Source: Rhizobacter terrae | Lineage (GTDB): Bacteria; Pseudomonadota; Gammaproteobacteria; Burkholderiales; Burkholderiaceae_C | NCBI RefSeq assembly: GCF_003852895.1 | Contig: NZ_QUSW01000002.1 | Location: 744,001-808,000, forward strand | Direction: 5' to 3' | DNA: 64,000 bases | Part shown: one piece after another, positions 9,409 through 16,806 of the stretch | How positions within the stretch are numbered: the stretch's first letter is position 1 | Layout of the letters: the number at the start of each line of letters is the position of its first letter | The notes under the pieces: generated by a model | What the model was told of the DNA's origin: nothing | What the model saw: the letters and a program-made list of their open reading frames with translations, nothing else | Databases searched by the model: none | Translations under genes and position numbers: made by a program

Positions 9409-11754
9409 ATGCAGTTCACGCCTGCCCAGCGAATCGCCGAACTGGAGGCGCAGCTCGCGGCGGAGCGGGCCGAACTGCACAACCTGCAGGTCTCGCTGGA
9501 CGACCACGCCATCGTGTGCGTGACCGATGCGAACGGCGTGTTCACCAAGGTCAACGAGCGCTTTTGCCGCATCAGCGGCTACGAGGCGCACGAGCTCATC
9601 GGCCAGTCGCACAACGTGCTGGCCGCGCAGGTGCAGCCGCGCGAGTTCTTCAAGGCCATGTGGACGCAGATGCGCGCCGGCCAGGTGTGGAACGGCGAGT
9701 TCTGCAACCTGGGCAAGGGCGGGCGGCACTTCTGGGTGCAGGCCACCATCGCGCCCATCAAGGACGCCGCCGGAAACATCGTCAAGTTCATTTCCATCTG
9801 CACCGACGTGAGCGAGCTGAAGTTGGCCACCGACCGGCTCAACGAGCAACTGGCCTTCATCGATGCGCTGGTGGAAAGCATCCCCCTGCCCCTCTTCGTG
9901 AAGGACCGCGAGCGGCGCTACGTGCGGGTCAACCGCGCGTATTGCGACATGTTCGGCGTGCAGGCGGAACGGCTCCTGGGCCGGCGGGTGGAAGAGTCGC
10001 AGCCCGGGCCGGTCAATCCGGTGCACCCCAGGACGGACGAGCAGGTCATCACGGCCGGCGAACCCGTGCACTACGAGTTCGACGCCACCTTGCGCCACGG
10101 CCGCGAGGTGGTGTGCATGGCGAACAAGGCGGCGATCAAGAACAGCCGCGGCGAGATCACCGGGCTGGTGGGCACGCTGGTGGACATCACCGACCAGAAG
10201 GAAGCCACGCGCGCGCTGCTGGCCGCCAAGGAAGCCGCCGAGAGCGCCAGCCGCATGAAGAGCGAGTTCCTCGCCAACATGAGCCACGAGATCCGCACCC
10301 CGATGAACGGCATCATGGGCATGACCGACATCGTGCTCGAAAGCCAGCTCGATGGCGAGCAGCGCGAGTACCTGGGCATCGTGAAATCGTCGGCCAACTC
10401 GCTCTTGTCCATCATCAACGACATCCTCGACTTCTCGAAGATCGAGGCCGGCAAGATGAGCGTGGAGCACGTGCCCTTCGAGCTGGAGCGGCTGCTGCTG
10501 GAGACGCTGCGCCCGATGGCGCACAAGGCGGCCGAGCGCGGCGTGTCGCTCACGCTGGACCTGGACCGCACGTTGCCCTCGATCATCGTGGGCGACCCGG
10601 GGCGCGTGCGGCAGATCCTGAACAACCTGCTGAGCAACGCCGTGAAGTTCACCGAGGCGGGCGAGGTGCTGGTGGCGGTGCAGGACGCGAGCGTGTCCGA
10701 CGCGCCCGATGGCCGGCGCCTGAGGCTGGTGGTGCGCGACACCGGCATCGGCATCCCGGTGGACAAGCAGATGCACATCTTCGCGCCCTTCGCGCAGGAG
10801 GATGGCTCCATCACCCGCCGCTTCGGCGGCACCGGCCTGGGCCTGTCCATCACCCGCAGGCTGTGCGACCTGATGCATGGCAGCATCTCCATGACCAGCG
10901 AGCCCGGCCGGGGATCGGAATTCATGGTGGAGCTGCCCTTCGAGGTCGATGCCAGCCTCACGCACCTGGACCATTCGGCCGGCGTCGTCGAGCGGCTGCC
11001 GGCAGCGAGCACGCGGGCGCACATCCTGCTGGCCGAGGACAACGCGGTCAATGAGCTGCTGGCCGCGACGCTGCTGCGCCGCTGGGGCCATGAAGTGACC
11101 GTGGCCGGCGACGGCATGCAGGCGGTGGCGTTGCATGCGCAGCAACCCTTCGACGCCGTGCTGATGGACGTGCACATGCCCGGCATGAGCGGGCTGGACG
11201 CCACGAGGCTCATGCGCTCGGCGGAGCTGGCCGACGGCCGCCGGCGCACGCCCGTCATCGCGTTGACCGCCAGCGCGATGGAAGCCGACCGGCAAGCCTG
11301 CATGGCCGCGGGCATGGACGACTACCTCAGCAAACCGCTGCGCGCGAGCAAGCTGTGGCACACGCTGGAGCGCCACCTGGCGCAAGGCCGCGAGGGCGCC
11401 GACCGCAGCGCGGCTTATCGCGAATCGCTCAAGCAGGCGGATGCGCAGACGGTGGAGATCATCGCCCTGCCCTTCCTCGACGAGTGGCCGCGCGAGGTGG
11501 AGGCCTTCCACCAGGCCATCGCCTCCGAGGCAGCGCACGACCTCGCCCGCCACGCGCATTCGATGAAGGGGCTGCTGCTGGCCTTCGCGGCCGAGCCTGC
11601 CGCGAGCATCGCCTTGCGGCTGCAGCGCATCGCGGAGGCCAGGCCCTTCGATGCGCAGCGTGCCGCCCAGTGCCTGGCCGAGCTGGAAGCGGAGATGGCG
11701 CTGCTCGCGCCGCATCTGCGCGAGGCTGGCGAGCAGCTGGCCCGCAAGCATTGA
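9409..11754 (+). CDS. Hybrid histidine kinase: PAS-PAS-HisKA-HATPase-receiver-HPt
   Basis: A soluble hybrid sensor kinase of 781 residues with no membrane segment, so it probably senses a cytoplasmic signal through two PAS domains (about 30-150 and 155-270). The phospho-acceptor is His293 (NMSHEIRTPMNGIMGM). The ATP-binding domain shows NNLLSNAVKF, DTGIGIP and GGTGLGLSI. A receiver domain (about 540-660) carries Asp587 (VLMDVHMPGMSG), and a C-terminal HPt domain carries His717 (AHSMKGLLL). All four phosphorelay residues are present. The HD-GYP regulator just upstream is the obvious output. The specific ligand cannot be told. Confidence 0.9.
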   Translation: MQFTPAQRIAELEAQLAAERAELHNLQVSLDDHAIVCVTDANGVFTKVNERFCRISGYEAHELIGQSHNVLAAQVQPREFFKAMWTQMRAGQVWNGEFCNLGKGGRHFWVQATIAPIKDAAGNIVKFISICTDVSELKLATDRLNEQLAFIDALVESIPLPLFVKDRERRYVRVNRAYCDMFGVQAERLLGRRVEESQPGPVNPVHPRTDEQVITAGEPVHYEFDATLRHGREVVCMANKAAIKNSRGEITGLVGTLVDITDQKEATRALLAAKEAAESASRMKSEFLANMSHEIRTPMNGIMGMTDIVLESQLDGEQREYLGIVKSSANSLLSIINDILDFSKIEAGKMSVEHVPFELERLLLETLRPMAHKAAERGVSLTLDLDRTLPSIIVGDPGRVRQILNNLLSNAVKFTEAGEVLVAVQDASVSDAPDGRRLRLVVRDTGIGIPVDKQMHIFAPFAQEDGSITRRFGGTGLGLSITRRLCDLMHGSISMTSEPGRGSEFMVELPFEVDASLTHLDHSAGVVERLPAASTRAHILLAEDNAVNELLAATLLRRWGHEVTVAGDGMQAVALHAQQPFDAVLMDVHMPGMSGLDATRLMRSAELADGRRRTPVIALTASAMEADRQACMAAGMDDYLSKPLRASKLWHTLERHLAQGREGADRSAAYRESLKQADAQTVEIIALPFLDEWPREVEAFHQAIASEAAHDLARHAHSMKGLLLAFAAEPAASIALRLQRIAEARPFDAQRAAQCLAELEAEMALLAPHLREAGEQLARKH

Positions 11755-11764
11755 GCGGAGCCGA

Positions 11765-12985
11765 TCAGACGGCGCTGCGTTCCCAGCTGATGTGGTGGTC
11801 GTAGATCCACCGCATGGTCTTGGGCACCGAGCCATCGTTGTGCGCAAAGACCAGCCGCAGGATGCCGTCGCGCATCCATCGCCCCAGCGGACCGGGCGCC
11901 TTGCCGCTGCCGTTCTTGCGGCCCTGGGCGACGACGCGCTCCACGCGGTCGCGGCGCAGGCCGTCGTAGCGCACGAAGGCGGAGTCGATGGATGGCTCGT
12001 CGCGCAGGCAGCGCGCGAGCGTGACGGCGTCCTCGATGGCCATCGACGCGCCCTGCCCCGACGAAGGCGAGGTGGCATGCGCTGCATCGCCGATGAGCAC
12101 CATGCGGTCGCGGTGCCACACCGGCACATGCGGCATGTCGTGCGTCGCCCACGGCGAGAACATCTGCTGGCTGCCGCGGATGATGCGCGCCGCCGGCGTG
12201 TCGTCGTCCGCCACCATCGCCAGCAGCCGCTCGCGCCAGGCCTCGTCGCCCATGGCGGCCAGCTCGCCGCGGCGCGGCTCCTTGGGCCAGGCCGGGTTGG
12301 CGAACCACCAGACTTCGCCTTGCGGGTCGAGGATCATCCCGAAGAAGCAGCGCTTGCCGAAGTACATGTGCATGGTGCCCGGCTGCACGTCCACCGGCAC
12401 GCCGCGGGCGTAGCCGCCCACGTTCAGCAGCCCGACGTAAGAAGGCTGCGGCGCCTTCGGGTCGATGATGCCGCGCAGCCGGGAGTGCAGGCCATCAGCT
12501 CCGATGAGCAGGTCGCCGCGCGCCTGGCTGCCGTCGGTGAAACGCGCGACAACGCCGCCGGGCTCGGGCCTCGCATCGGCCAGGCGGCGGCCGTAGTGCA
12601 CGGCGATGCCGCGGCGCAAGGCTTCGTCGCGCAAGGCCTGGTACAGGTCGGACCGCTTGATGGTGCGCGCCACGATGCCGTCGGTGCGGCGCGGGCCGTT
12701 GTCGAACTCGGCCAGCAGCGAACCGTCGGACAGATGCAGCGCCATGCGCGGCGTGTCGAACCCGCCCAGCGACAGCGCATCGATGCCGACCACGCGCAGC
12801 GCATCGATGCCGTTCACGCCCAGCGTGAGGTAGGCGCCCACGCCGTCGGCGCCGCGGTCGAAGGCCTCGTGGATCTCGGCCTCGATGCCGGCCTTGTGCA
12901 AGGCGATGGCACAGACTGCGCCGGCGATGCCGCCGCCCGCGATGAGGGCCTTGCGGTGAGGTGAGTTGGAAAGGGTGGGATGCAT
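11765..12985 (-). CDS. FAD-dependent monooxygenase (group A flavoprotein hydroxylase)
   Basis: A 406-residue class A flavin monooxygenase that would use NAD(P)H, FAD and oxygen to hydroxylate an aromatic or similar substrate. It has the N-terminal dinucleotide motif GGGIAGA (residues 17-23), the DG motif GADGLHSRLR, and the GD motif LIGDAAHATSP that binds the FAD ribityl chain. An AGGAGG site just upstream supports the ATG at 12985. It is divergent from a PadR-type regulator, a common arrangement for inducible detoxification enzymes. Related families include antibiotic-, urate- and phenol-hydroxylating enzymes. The sequence alone does not identify the substrate. Confidence 0.85.
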   Translation of the reverse strand: MHPTLSNSPHRKALIAGGGIAGAVCAIALHKAGIEAEIHEAFDRGADGVGAYLTLGVNGIDALRVVGIDALSLGGFDTPRMALHLSDGSLLAEFDNGPRRTDGIVARTIKRSDLYQALRDEALRRGIAVHYGRRLADARPEPGGVVARFTDGSQARGDLLIGADGLHSRLRGIIDPKAPQPSYVGLLNVGGYARGVPVDVQPGTMHMYFGKRCFFGMILDPQGEVWWFANPAWPKEPRRGELAAMGDEAWRERLLAMVADDDTPAARIIRGSQQMFSPWATHDMPHVPVWHRDRMVLIGDAAHATSPSSGQGASMAIEDAVTLARCLRDEPSIDSAFVRYDGLRRDRVERVVAQGRKNGSGKAPGPLGRWMRDGILRLVFAHNDGSVPKTMRWIYDHHISWERSAV

Positions 12986-13004
12986 GTCGGCCTCCTGGTT
13001 TGGC

Positions 13005-13083
13005 TGTCAGGTCAATTTGTCAGGTCATTCGATAACTAATCATTTAATGACTAGTGTGAAGCGAACTATACATACAATGACTA
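13005..13083. promoter_or_regulatory. Operator-like repeats between the monooxygenase and PadR genes
   Basis: The 91-base divergent intergenic region is AT-richer than its surroundings and holds two repeat sets. TGTCAGGTCA occurs at 13005-13014 and again at 13018-13027. AATGACTA occurs at 13046-13053 and 13076-13083, with the inverted half-site GTCATT at 13024-13029. This is the expected place for autoregulatory binding by the PadR-type protein. The assignment is inference. Confidence 0.5.
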
Positions 13084-13727
13084 TGAAACGCAAAACCATG
13101 CGCGACAATGCGGCCATGACCGAACGTGCCCGACAGCGCTCCCCCCTGGCGATGACCGTGCTGGCCTTCCTGGCCGAGGCGCCCATGCACGCCTACCGCA
13201 TGCACGAACTCATCAAGCAGCGCGGCAAGGACAGCGTGGTGAACGTGGCCCAGCGCAACAGCGTCTACCAGACCATTGCGCGCCTGCTGCGCACCGAACT
13301 CATCCGCGTGCAGCAGACCCTGCAGGACGAAGGCCGGCCCGAGCGCGTGGTCTACGAGATCACCGAGGAGGGCTCGCAGACGCTGTCGCGCTGGCTCAAG
13401 GACATGCTGGCCGAGCCCGGCAACGAGTTCCCGGACTTTCCCGCGGCCCTGGCCTTCCTGCCGGTGCTGGCGCCCAAGGATGTCGCCCGCCAGCTGGCGC
13501 AGCGCCTGGCCACGCTGGAGACCCGCCTCGCCGATGCACAGGCCGGCGTCAAGCAGGCGATGGACAACGGCCTGCCCCGCCTCTTCCTCATCGAGGAGGA
13601 CTACAAGATCACGATGATCCGCGCGGAGCTGGCCTGGGTGCGCAAGCTCGTGGCCGAGCTCGAATCGAAGGAGCTGAGCTGGAACGCGCAGTGGCTGCGC
13701 AAGGTGGCGGCGGAGCTGGAGCCCTGA
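13077..13727 (+). CDS. PadR-family transcriptional regulator
   Basis: A winged-helix repressor of about 216 residues. The PadR-type DNA-binding domain shows MTVLAFLAEAPMHAYRMHELIK, then NSVYQTIARLLRTELIR and RVVYEITEEGSQTLSRWL. A helical C-terminal dimerisation part (FLPVLAPKDVARQLAQRL and on) follows. Several in-frame ATGs exist (13077, 13083, 13101, 13116). I give the one closest to the end of the operator region, but 13116 (MTERARQRSPLAM) is equally possible. It probably represses the divergent monooxygenase and itself in the absence of a small aromatic ligand. Confidence 0.85.
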   Translation: MTMKRKTMRDNAAMTERARQRSPLAMTVLAFLAEAPMHAYRMHELIKQRGKDSVVNVAQRNSVYQTIARLLRTELIRVQQTLQDEGRPERVVYEITEEGSQTLSRWLKDMLAEPGNEFPDFPAALAFLPVLAPKDVARQLAQRLATLETRLADAQAGVKQAMDNGLPRLFLIEEDYKITMIRAELAWVRKLVAELESKELSWNAQWLRKVAAELEP

Positions 13728-13891
13728 GGCTCACCGCCGCCTTCCTGTCCGAAGGCGCACTGATCACCGCCTGCGTTCAGCATGCTGGCGACCTTCGCGG
13801 TCGTGATGGCGGCCAGCGTCTGGAGCGAGCGGGCGGACCGGGTGGCGGCTGGCGGCCGAGCCAGTCACACCCCGTCCGCGGCACCCTCGAC

Positions 13892-14245
13892 TCAGTCGGC
13901 CTGGTCGTCCGTCAAGCCGCCACCATCGCTCTGGCTCGACACGAACGGCTGGTTCGCGTGCTGCGTGGGAAAGCCTTCGCGGCAAGCACGTTCAGTCTGG
14001 CGGTCGCTCAGCCCAGAGCAACTCCGGCTGCCCCGCAACTCGTTCGCCGCCTTGGCTGAACCCGTGCCTGAGGTGTTGGTGCCATCCATGCCGGGCGAGG
14101 TGGCATTCACATCCTGCGGGTAGGTGGACGAGCTGTTGCCGAGGCTGCCCGACGCGTTCGAGTCGCTGGAGGTCTGGGCAAAACTCACACACCCGGCTGC
14201 GCAAAGTGCCGCAGCAACAGCCGATTTCAAGATTGTTGCCTTCAT
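13892..14245 (-). CDS. Small secreted protein of unknown function
   Basis: A 117-residue product with a clear Sec signal peptide (MKATILKSAVAAALCAAGC, likely cleaved after VSFAQ near residue 24). The mature part is rich in Ser, Asn, Gly and Thr and ends with a segment holding two cysteines around RSCSGLSDRQTERACREGF. A good site (AGAAGGA) precedes the ATG. I do not recognise a named family. The gene is divergent from the RiPP precursor at 14480, so they may share a control region, but a functional link is not shown. The 164 bases between its stop and the PadR gene end hold nothing I can identify. Confidence 0.65.
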   Translation of the reverse strand: MKATILKSAVAAALCAAGCVSFAQTSSDSNASGSLGNSSSTYPQDVNATSPGMDGTNTSGTGSAKAANELRGSRSCSGLSDRQTERACREGFPTQHANQPFVSSQSDGGGLTDDQAD

Positions 14246-14479
14246 GGCGAGTCCTTCTGGGAGTGGCAAGTTCCGAAGAGCGGCAAACGGTGTGCCGCCG
14301 CGAACGTGTCGCACGAAGGCGTGCCGGCCCCCTAGGTTGTCGATCAAGTCCATGTCCGCATTTCAAGCGCCGTTGCGGTCTTCCCTTCGGCTGCCGGCAT
14401 GTCTTGACTCCGTGGCCGCAGCGCTTCCTGGCCCCTCGGGCCTTCGCACGGGGTCGACTTTTCAACACAGGAGAATTTC

Positions 14480-14683
14480 ATGAGCAACGACCAAGGTTCC
14501 CACGTCGCCAAGCCTCGGAAAGAGGACTCGCCTCGCACAGAACTGAACGACCTCCCGCTGGAGGGATACGAGCTGTCGCCGCAGGACCTGGCGCTGGTGT
14601 CCGGCGGCATCTCGCCGGCGCTGCACACCACGCCGCTGGCGGACAGCGACGCGACGAATCCGGGCGGCAAGCACCCGGACTGA
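14480..14683 (+). CDS. Putative RiPP precursor peptide with double-glycine leader
   Basis: A 67-residue peptide preceded by a strong AGGAGAA site. The N-terminal part is charged. Residues 30-43 (YELSPQDLALVSGG) match a double-glycine leader of the bacteriocin type, LSxxDLxxVSGG, with predicted cleavage after Gly43. The remaining 24 residues form the probable core. It has hydroxyl residues at Ser45, Thr50, Thr51, Ser56 and Thr59, an amine at Lys64, and acids at Asp55, Asp57 and Asp67. That composition suits ATP-grasp ester or amide cross-linking. It has no cysteine, so it is not a lanthipeptide or disulfide bacteriocin. The ATP-grasp gene follows after 52 bases. Precursor identity is inferred from leader and context. 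Confidence 0.75.
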   Translation: MSNDQGSHVAKPRKEDSPRTELNDLPLEGYELSPQDLALVSGGISPALHTTPLADSDATNPGGKHPD

Positions 14684-14735
14684 ACTGAAACGTCCACCTT
14701 GGCCGCTTGCCCGCGGCTAGTGGCCAGGGTTCGCC

Positions 14736-15773
14736 ATGCGCAAGGAGAACGCATTGATCCTCGTCGTCACCGAACCCAGCGACCGGACTGCGAACCAGGT
14801 GATCGCGAAATTGAAGGCGCGAGGCGCCGACGTGGCCCGGTTCGATCCAGCGGACTTTCCGTCACGGGCGTCCATGTCGGTGGCGCTGGACGCGCGTGGC
14901 GGTCAGACCGTCACGCTCACCCAAGCCGGAGAACGGATCGCACTGCATGAACTGGGCGCCCTGTGGTATCGCAGGCCGCACGCCCCCGTGCCGCACGCCG
15001 AGGTCGATGAAGCCCATCGCGGCTACCTCGAAGCGGAATGCGCGCACTGGATGTGGGACATCTGGAATCTGCTGCCTTGCCGCATCGTGCCCGCGACGCC
15101 GTCGGTGATCGCTCGCGCAGATCTCAAGGCGGCCCAGCTCGCGATCGCCGGTGCGGTCGGCTTCGAGCTGCCGCCCACGCTGGTCTCCAACGACCCGGAC
15201 GAGTTCCTCGACTTCTATCGTCGCCACCAGGGCCGGGTGATCAGCAAGGCGCCGAGCACGCTCTTCAACAATCACTTTGGCGGCGCCTTGGCTCGCTACA
15301 CGGAGCCGGTCGACCGGTTCGAACTCGGCCATGCGCAAAGCATCCGATTCGGTCCGGTGATCTTCCAGGCCTATGTGCCCAAGCGGATCGAGCTTCGGAT
15401 CACCATCGTCGGACGCCGGGTCTTCGCCGCGGAGATTCATTCACAGCAAAGCCAGCGCGCACGCCACGATTGGCGCCACTACGACCTGGCCAACACGCCA
15501 CACGCCAGACACTGCCTGCCTGCCGAGATCGAGCAGTGCTGCCTGCTGCTCGTGCAAAGGCTGGGCCTTTGCTATGGCGCCATCGACATGATCGTGACGC
15601 CCGAGGGCCGCTACGTGTTTCTGGAAATCAACCCGAACGGGCAATACCAATGGATCGAGCATCTGACCGGCCTGCCGATCAGCGAGGCGATGTGCGACTT
15701 GCTGATGGCGCACGAACCGAGGCACCCCCTGCCCTCGCCCGCTCCCGCCGACTGCATGGGAGCCTGCGCATGA
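14736..15773 (+). CDS. ATP-grasp RiPP maturase (MvdD/graspetide-synthetase-like)
   Basis: A 345-residue ATP-grasp ligase likely to form ester or amide side-chain links in the peptide encoded just upstream. An N-terminal pre-ATP-grasp domain is followed by the WYRRP motif (about residues 77-81) characteristic of peptide-modifying ATP-grasp maturases. ATP-binding stretches include KAPSTLFNNHFGG and YVPKRIELRITIVG. The magnesium-binding segment is VFLEINPNGQYQW (Glu297, Asn299). The ATG overlaps no other gene. The stop overlaps the next start (ATGA), so it is coupled to the PpiC-like partner. Family and role are established in type. The actual product is unknown. Confidence 0.85.
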   Translation: MRKENALILVVTEPSDRTANQVIAKLKARGADVARFDPADFPSRASMSVALDARGGQTVTLTQAGERIALHELGALWYRRPHAPVPHAEVDEAHRGYLEAECAHWMWDIWNLLPCRIVPATPSVIARADLKAAQLAIAGAVGFELPPTLVSNDPDEFLDFYRRHQGRVISKAPSTLFNNHFGGALARYTEPVDRFELGHAQSIRFGPVIFQAYVPKRIELRITIVGRRVFAAEIHSQQSQRARHDWRHYDLANTPHARHCLPAEIEQCCLLLVQRLGLCYGAIDMIVTPEGRYVFLEINPNGQYQWIEHLTGLPISEAMCDLLMAHEPRHPLPSPAPADCMGACA

Positions 15774-16791
15774 CCCTGCCGAATGCCGAACTGGTGATGG
15801 ACACGATCGCCCGCCTGTTGGCGCTTGAGGACTCGCCCCGCGCATGCGCGCAGCCGATGGATCGTCAAGACGGACCGCTTCGCCTGCTTTGTTCCAGCAC
15901 GGACGCGGAGGGACAGGTCCGATGCGACGCACTGCTGCGCTTGCCACCGGACCGCACGCTCACGCTGACGCTTTGCCGCGATGGCGCATCGCCATGGCTG
16001 GCACGCGGCGCCCGGCGCCAGAACGAGGGCGACCTGCTGCGCGTGAATGGCAGCGTGATGACGGTCGAGCAGGCCATCGCTCATCTCGATGGCCCGGCGC
16101 ACGACACTGCGGCCGCGACGCGCCTGGTGGATGCCTGCCTGGTCCAGGCGCAGTTGAAGCAGCACCCGACCGAAGTCTCGGACCTGGAGTTGCAGCGCGC
16201 CGTCGAGGGGCTGCGGCGCGCCCATCGTCTCTACACCGCGGCAGACACACGCCGCTGGATGGACCAGCGCGGACTCAGCGACACTGAGCTGGAAGGCCTC
16301 GCCGTCGACCACGCGGCCGTGGCGCTCTTGCGATCGCGCATTGCTGCCGGCCGCGTCGACGAGCATTTCGAACGGCACCGTGGCGATCTCGACGTCGCAC
16401 ACATCGCCCAGATCCACTTCACGAATCGTGATGAAGCGCGGCAAATCCATGCGGACATCCAGGCGGGGGGGTCGATTTCTTCACCGCGGCGCAAGATCGG
16501 TTCCGGCGTGGCAATGCGTCCGAGGCCAGCCTGTTCCGGAGGCTTCGCCGCGGGCCCGTCGCCACGCCTGTGTCTTCTCGAGTGTTCGATGCGGCTGCGG
16601 GCGAATTGCTGGCCCCGATCGACTCTGCCGATGGCACCTGGGTGGTCCAGGTGCAGTCCATCGCCGAAGCCAGTCTGGACGAAGCCACGCGGGACCTGAT
16701 CGAACGGCAGCTGTTCAGCGAATGGCTCGAGCAGCAAAGGGCATCGGCCGACATCGAGTGGTACTGCGCCAGCATGCCGGGCCAGCCGTGA
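15770..16791 (+). CDS. PpiC-like peptide-maturation protein, interrupted by a -1 frameshift at a G7 run
   Basis: Read straight, the frame from the ATG at 15770 stops at 16699, giving 309 residues whose last 75 are Arg/Pro-rich nonsense. A -1 shift at the G7 run (16465-16471) gives a coherent 340-residue protein. Its continuation is parvulin-like: VDFFTAAQDRF, then RGPVATPVSSRVFDAAAGEL, GTWVVQVQSIAEA and an ending with RDLIERQLFSEWLEQQR. The N-terminal half is helical (SDLELQRAVEGLRRAHRL, then LEGLAVDHAAVALL). This architecture fits the PpiC-related proteins found beside RiPP maturases (I recall TIGR04500, unchecked). Either programmed frameshifting, a real mutation or a homopolymer sequencing error explains it. 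It may act as a folding or presenting partner for the precursor. Confidence 0.7.
16465..16471 (+). other. Phased -1 slippery heptamer (G GGG GGG)
   Basis: Seven consecutive G form the X XXY YYZ pattern in the correct phase: zero-frame codons are GCG GGG GGG TCG. A one-base backward slip continues as GGG GTC GAT and restores the parvulin-like frame through to 16791. Function is inference. Confidence 0.5.
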
Positions 16792-16806
16792 GCTGGTCGG
16801 TGCGGC

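Noticed and set aside
9352-12129. A 925-codon minus-strand frame opposite the hybrid kinase
   Set aside because: Shadow of the kinase gene; the true minus-strand gene is the monooxygenase at 11765-12985, in another frame.
11765-12985. Assigning the flavin monooxygenase as an antibiotic-inactivating or urate-hydroxylating enzyme
   Set aside because: The visible FAD motifs are shared by the whole class; no residue pattern supports one substrate, and urate is handled by PuuD here.
14702-14717. Small hairpin (GCCGC/GCGGC) between the precursor and ATP-grasp genes
   Set aside because: Only a 5-bp stem in GC-rich DNA, with overlapping alternative pairings; too weak to call a processing or attenuation site.
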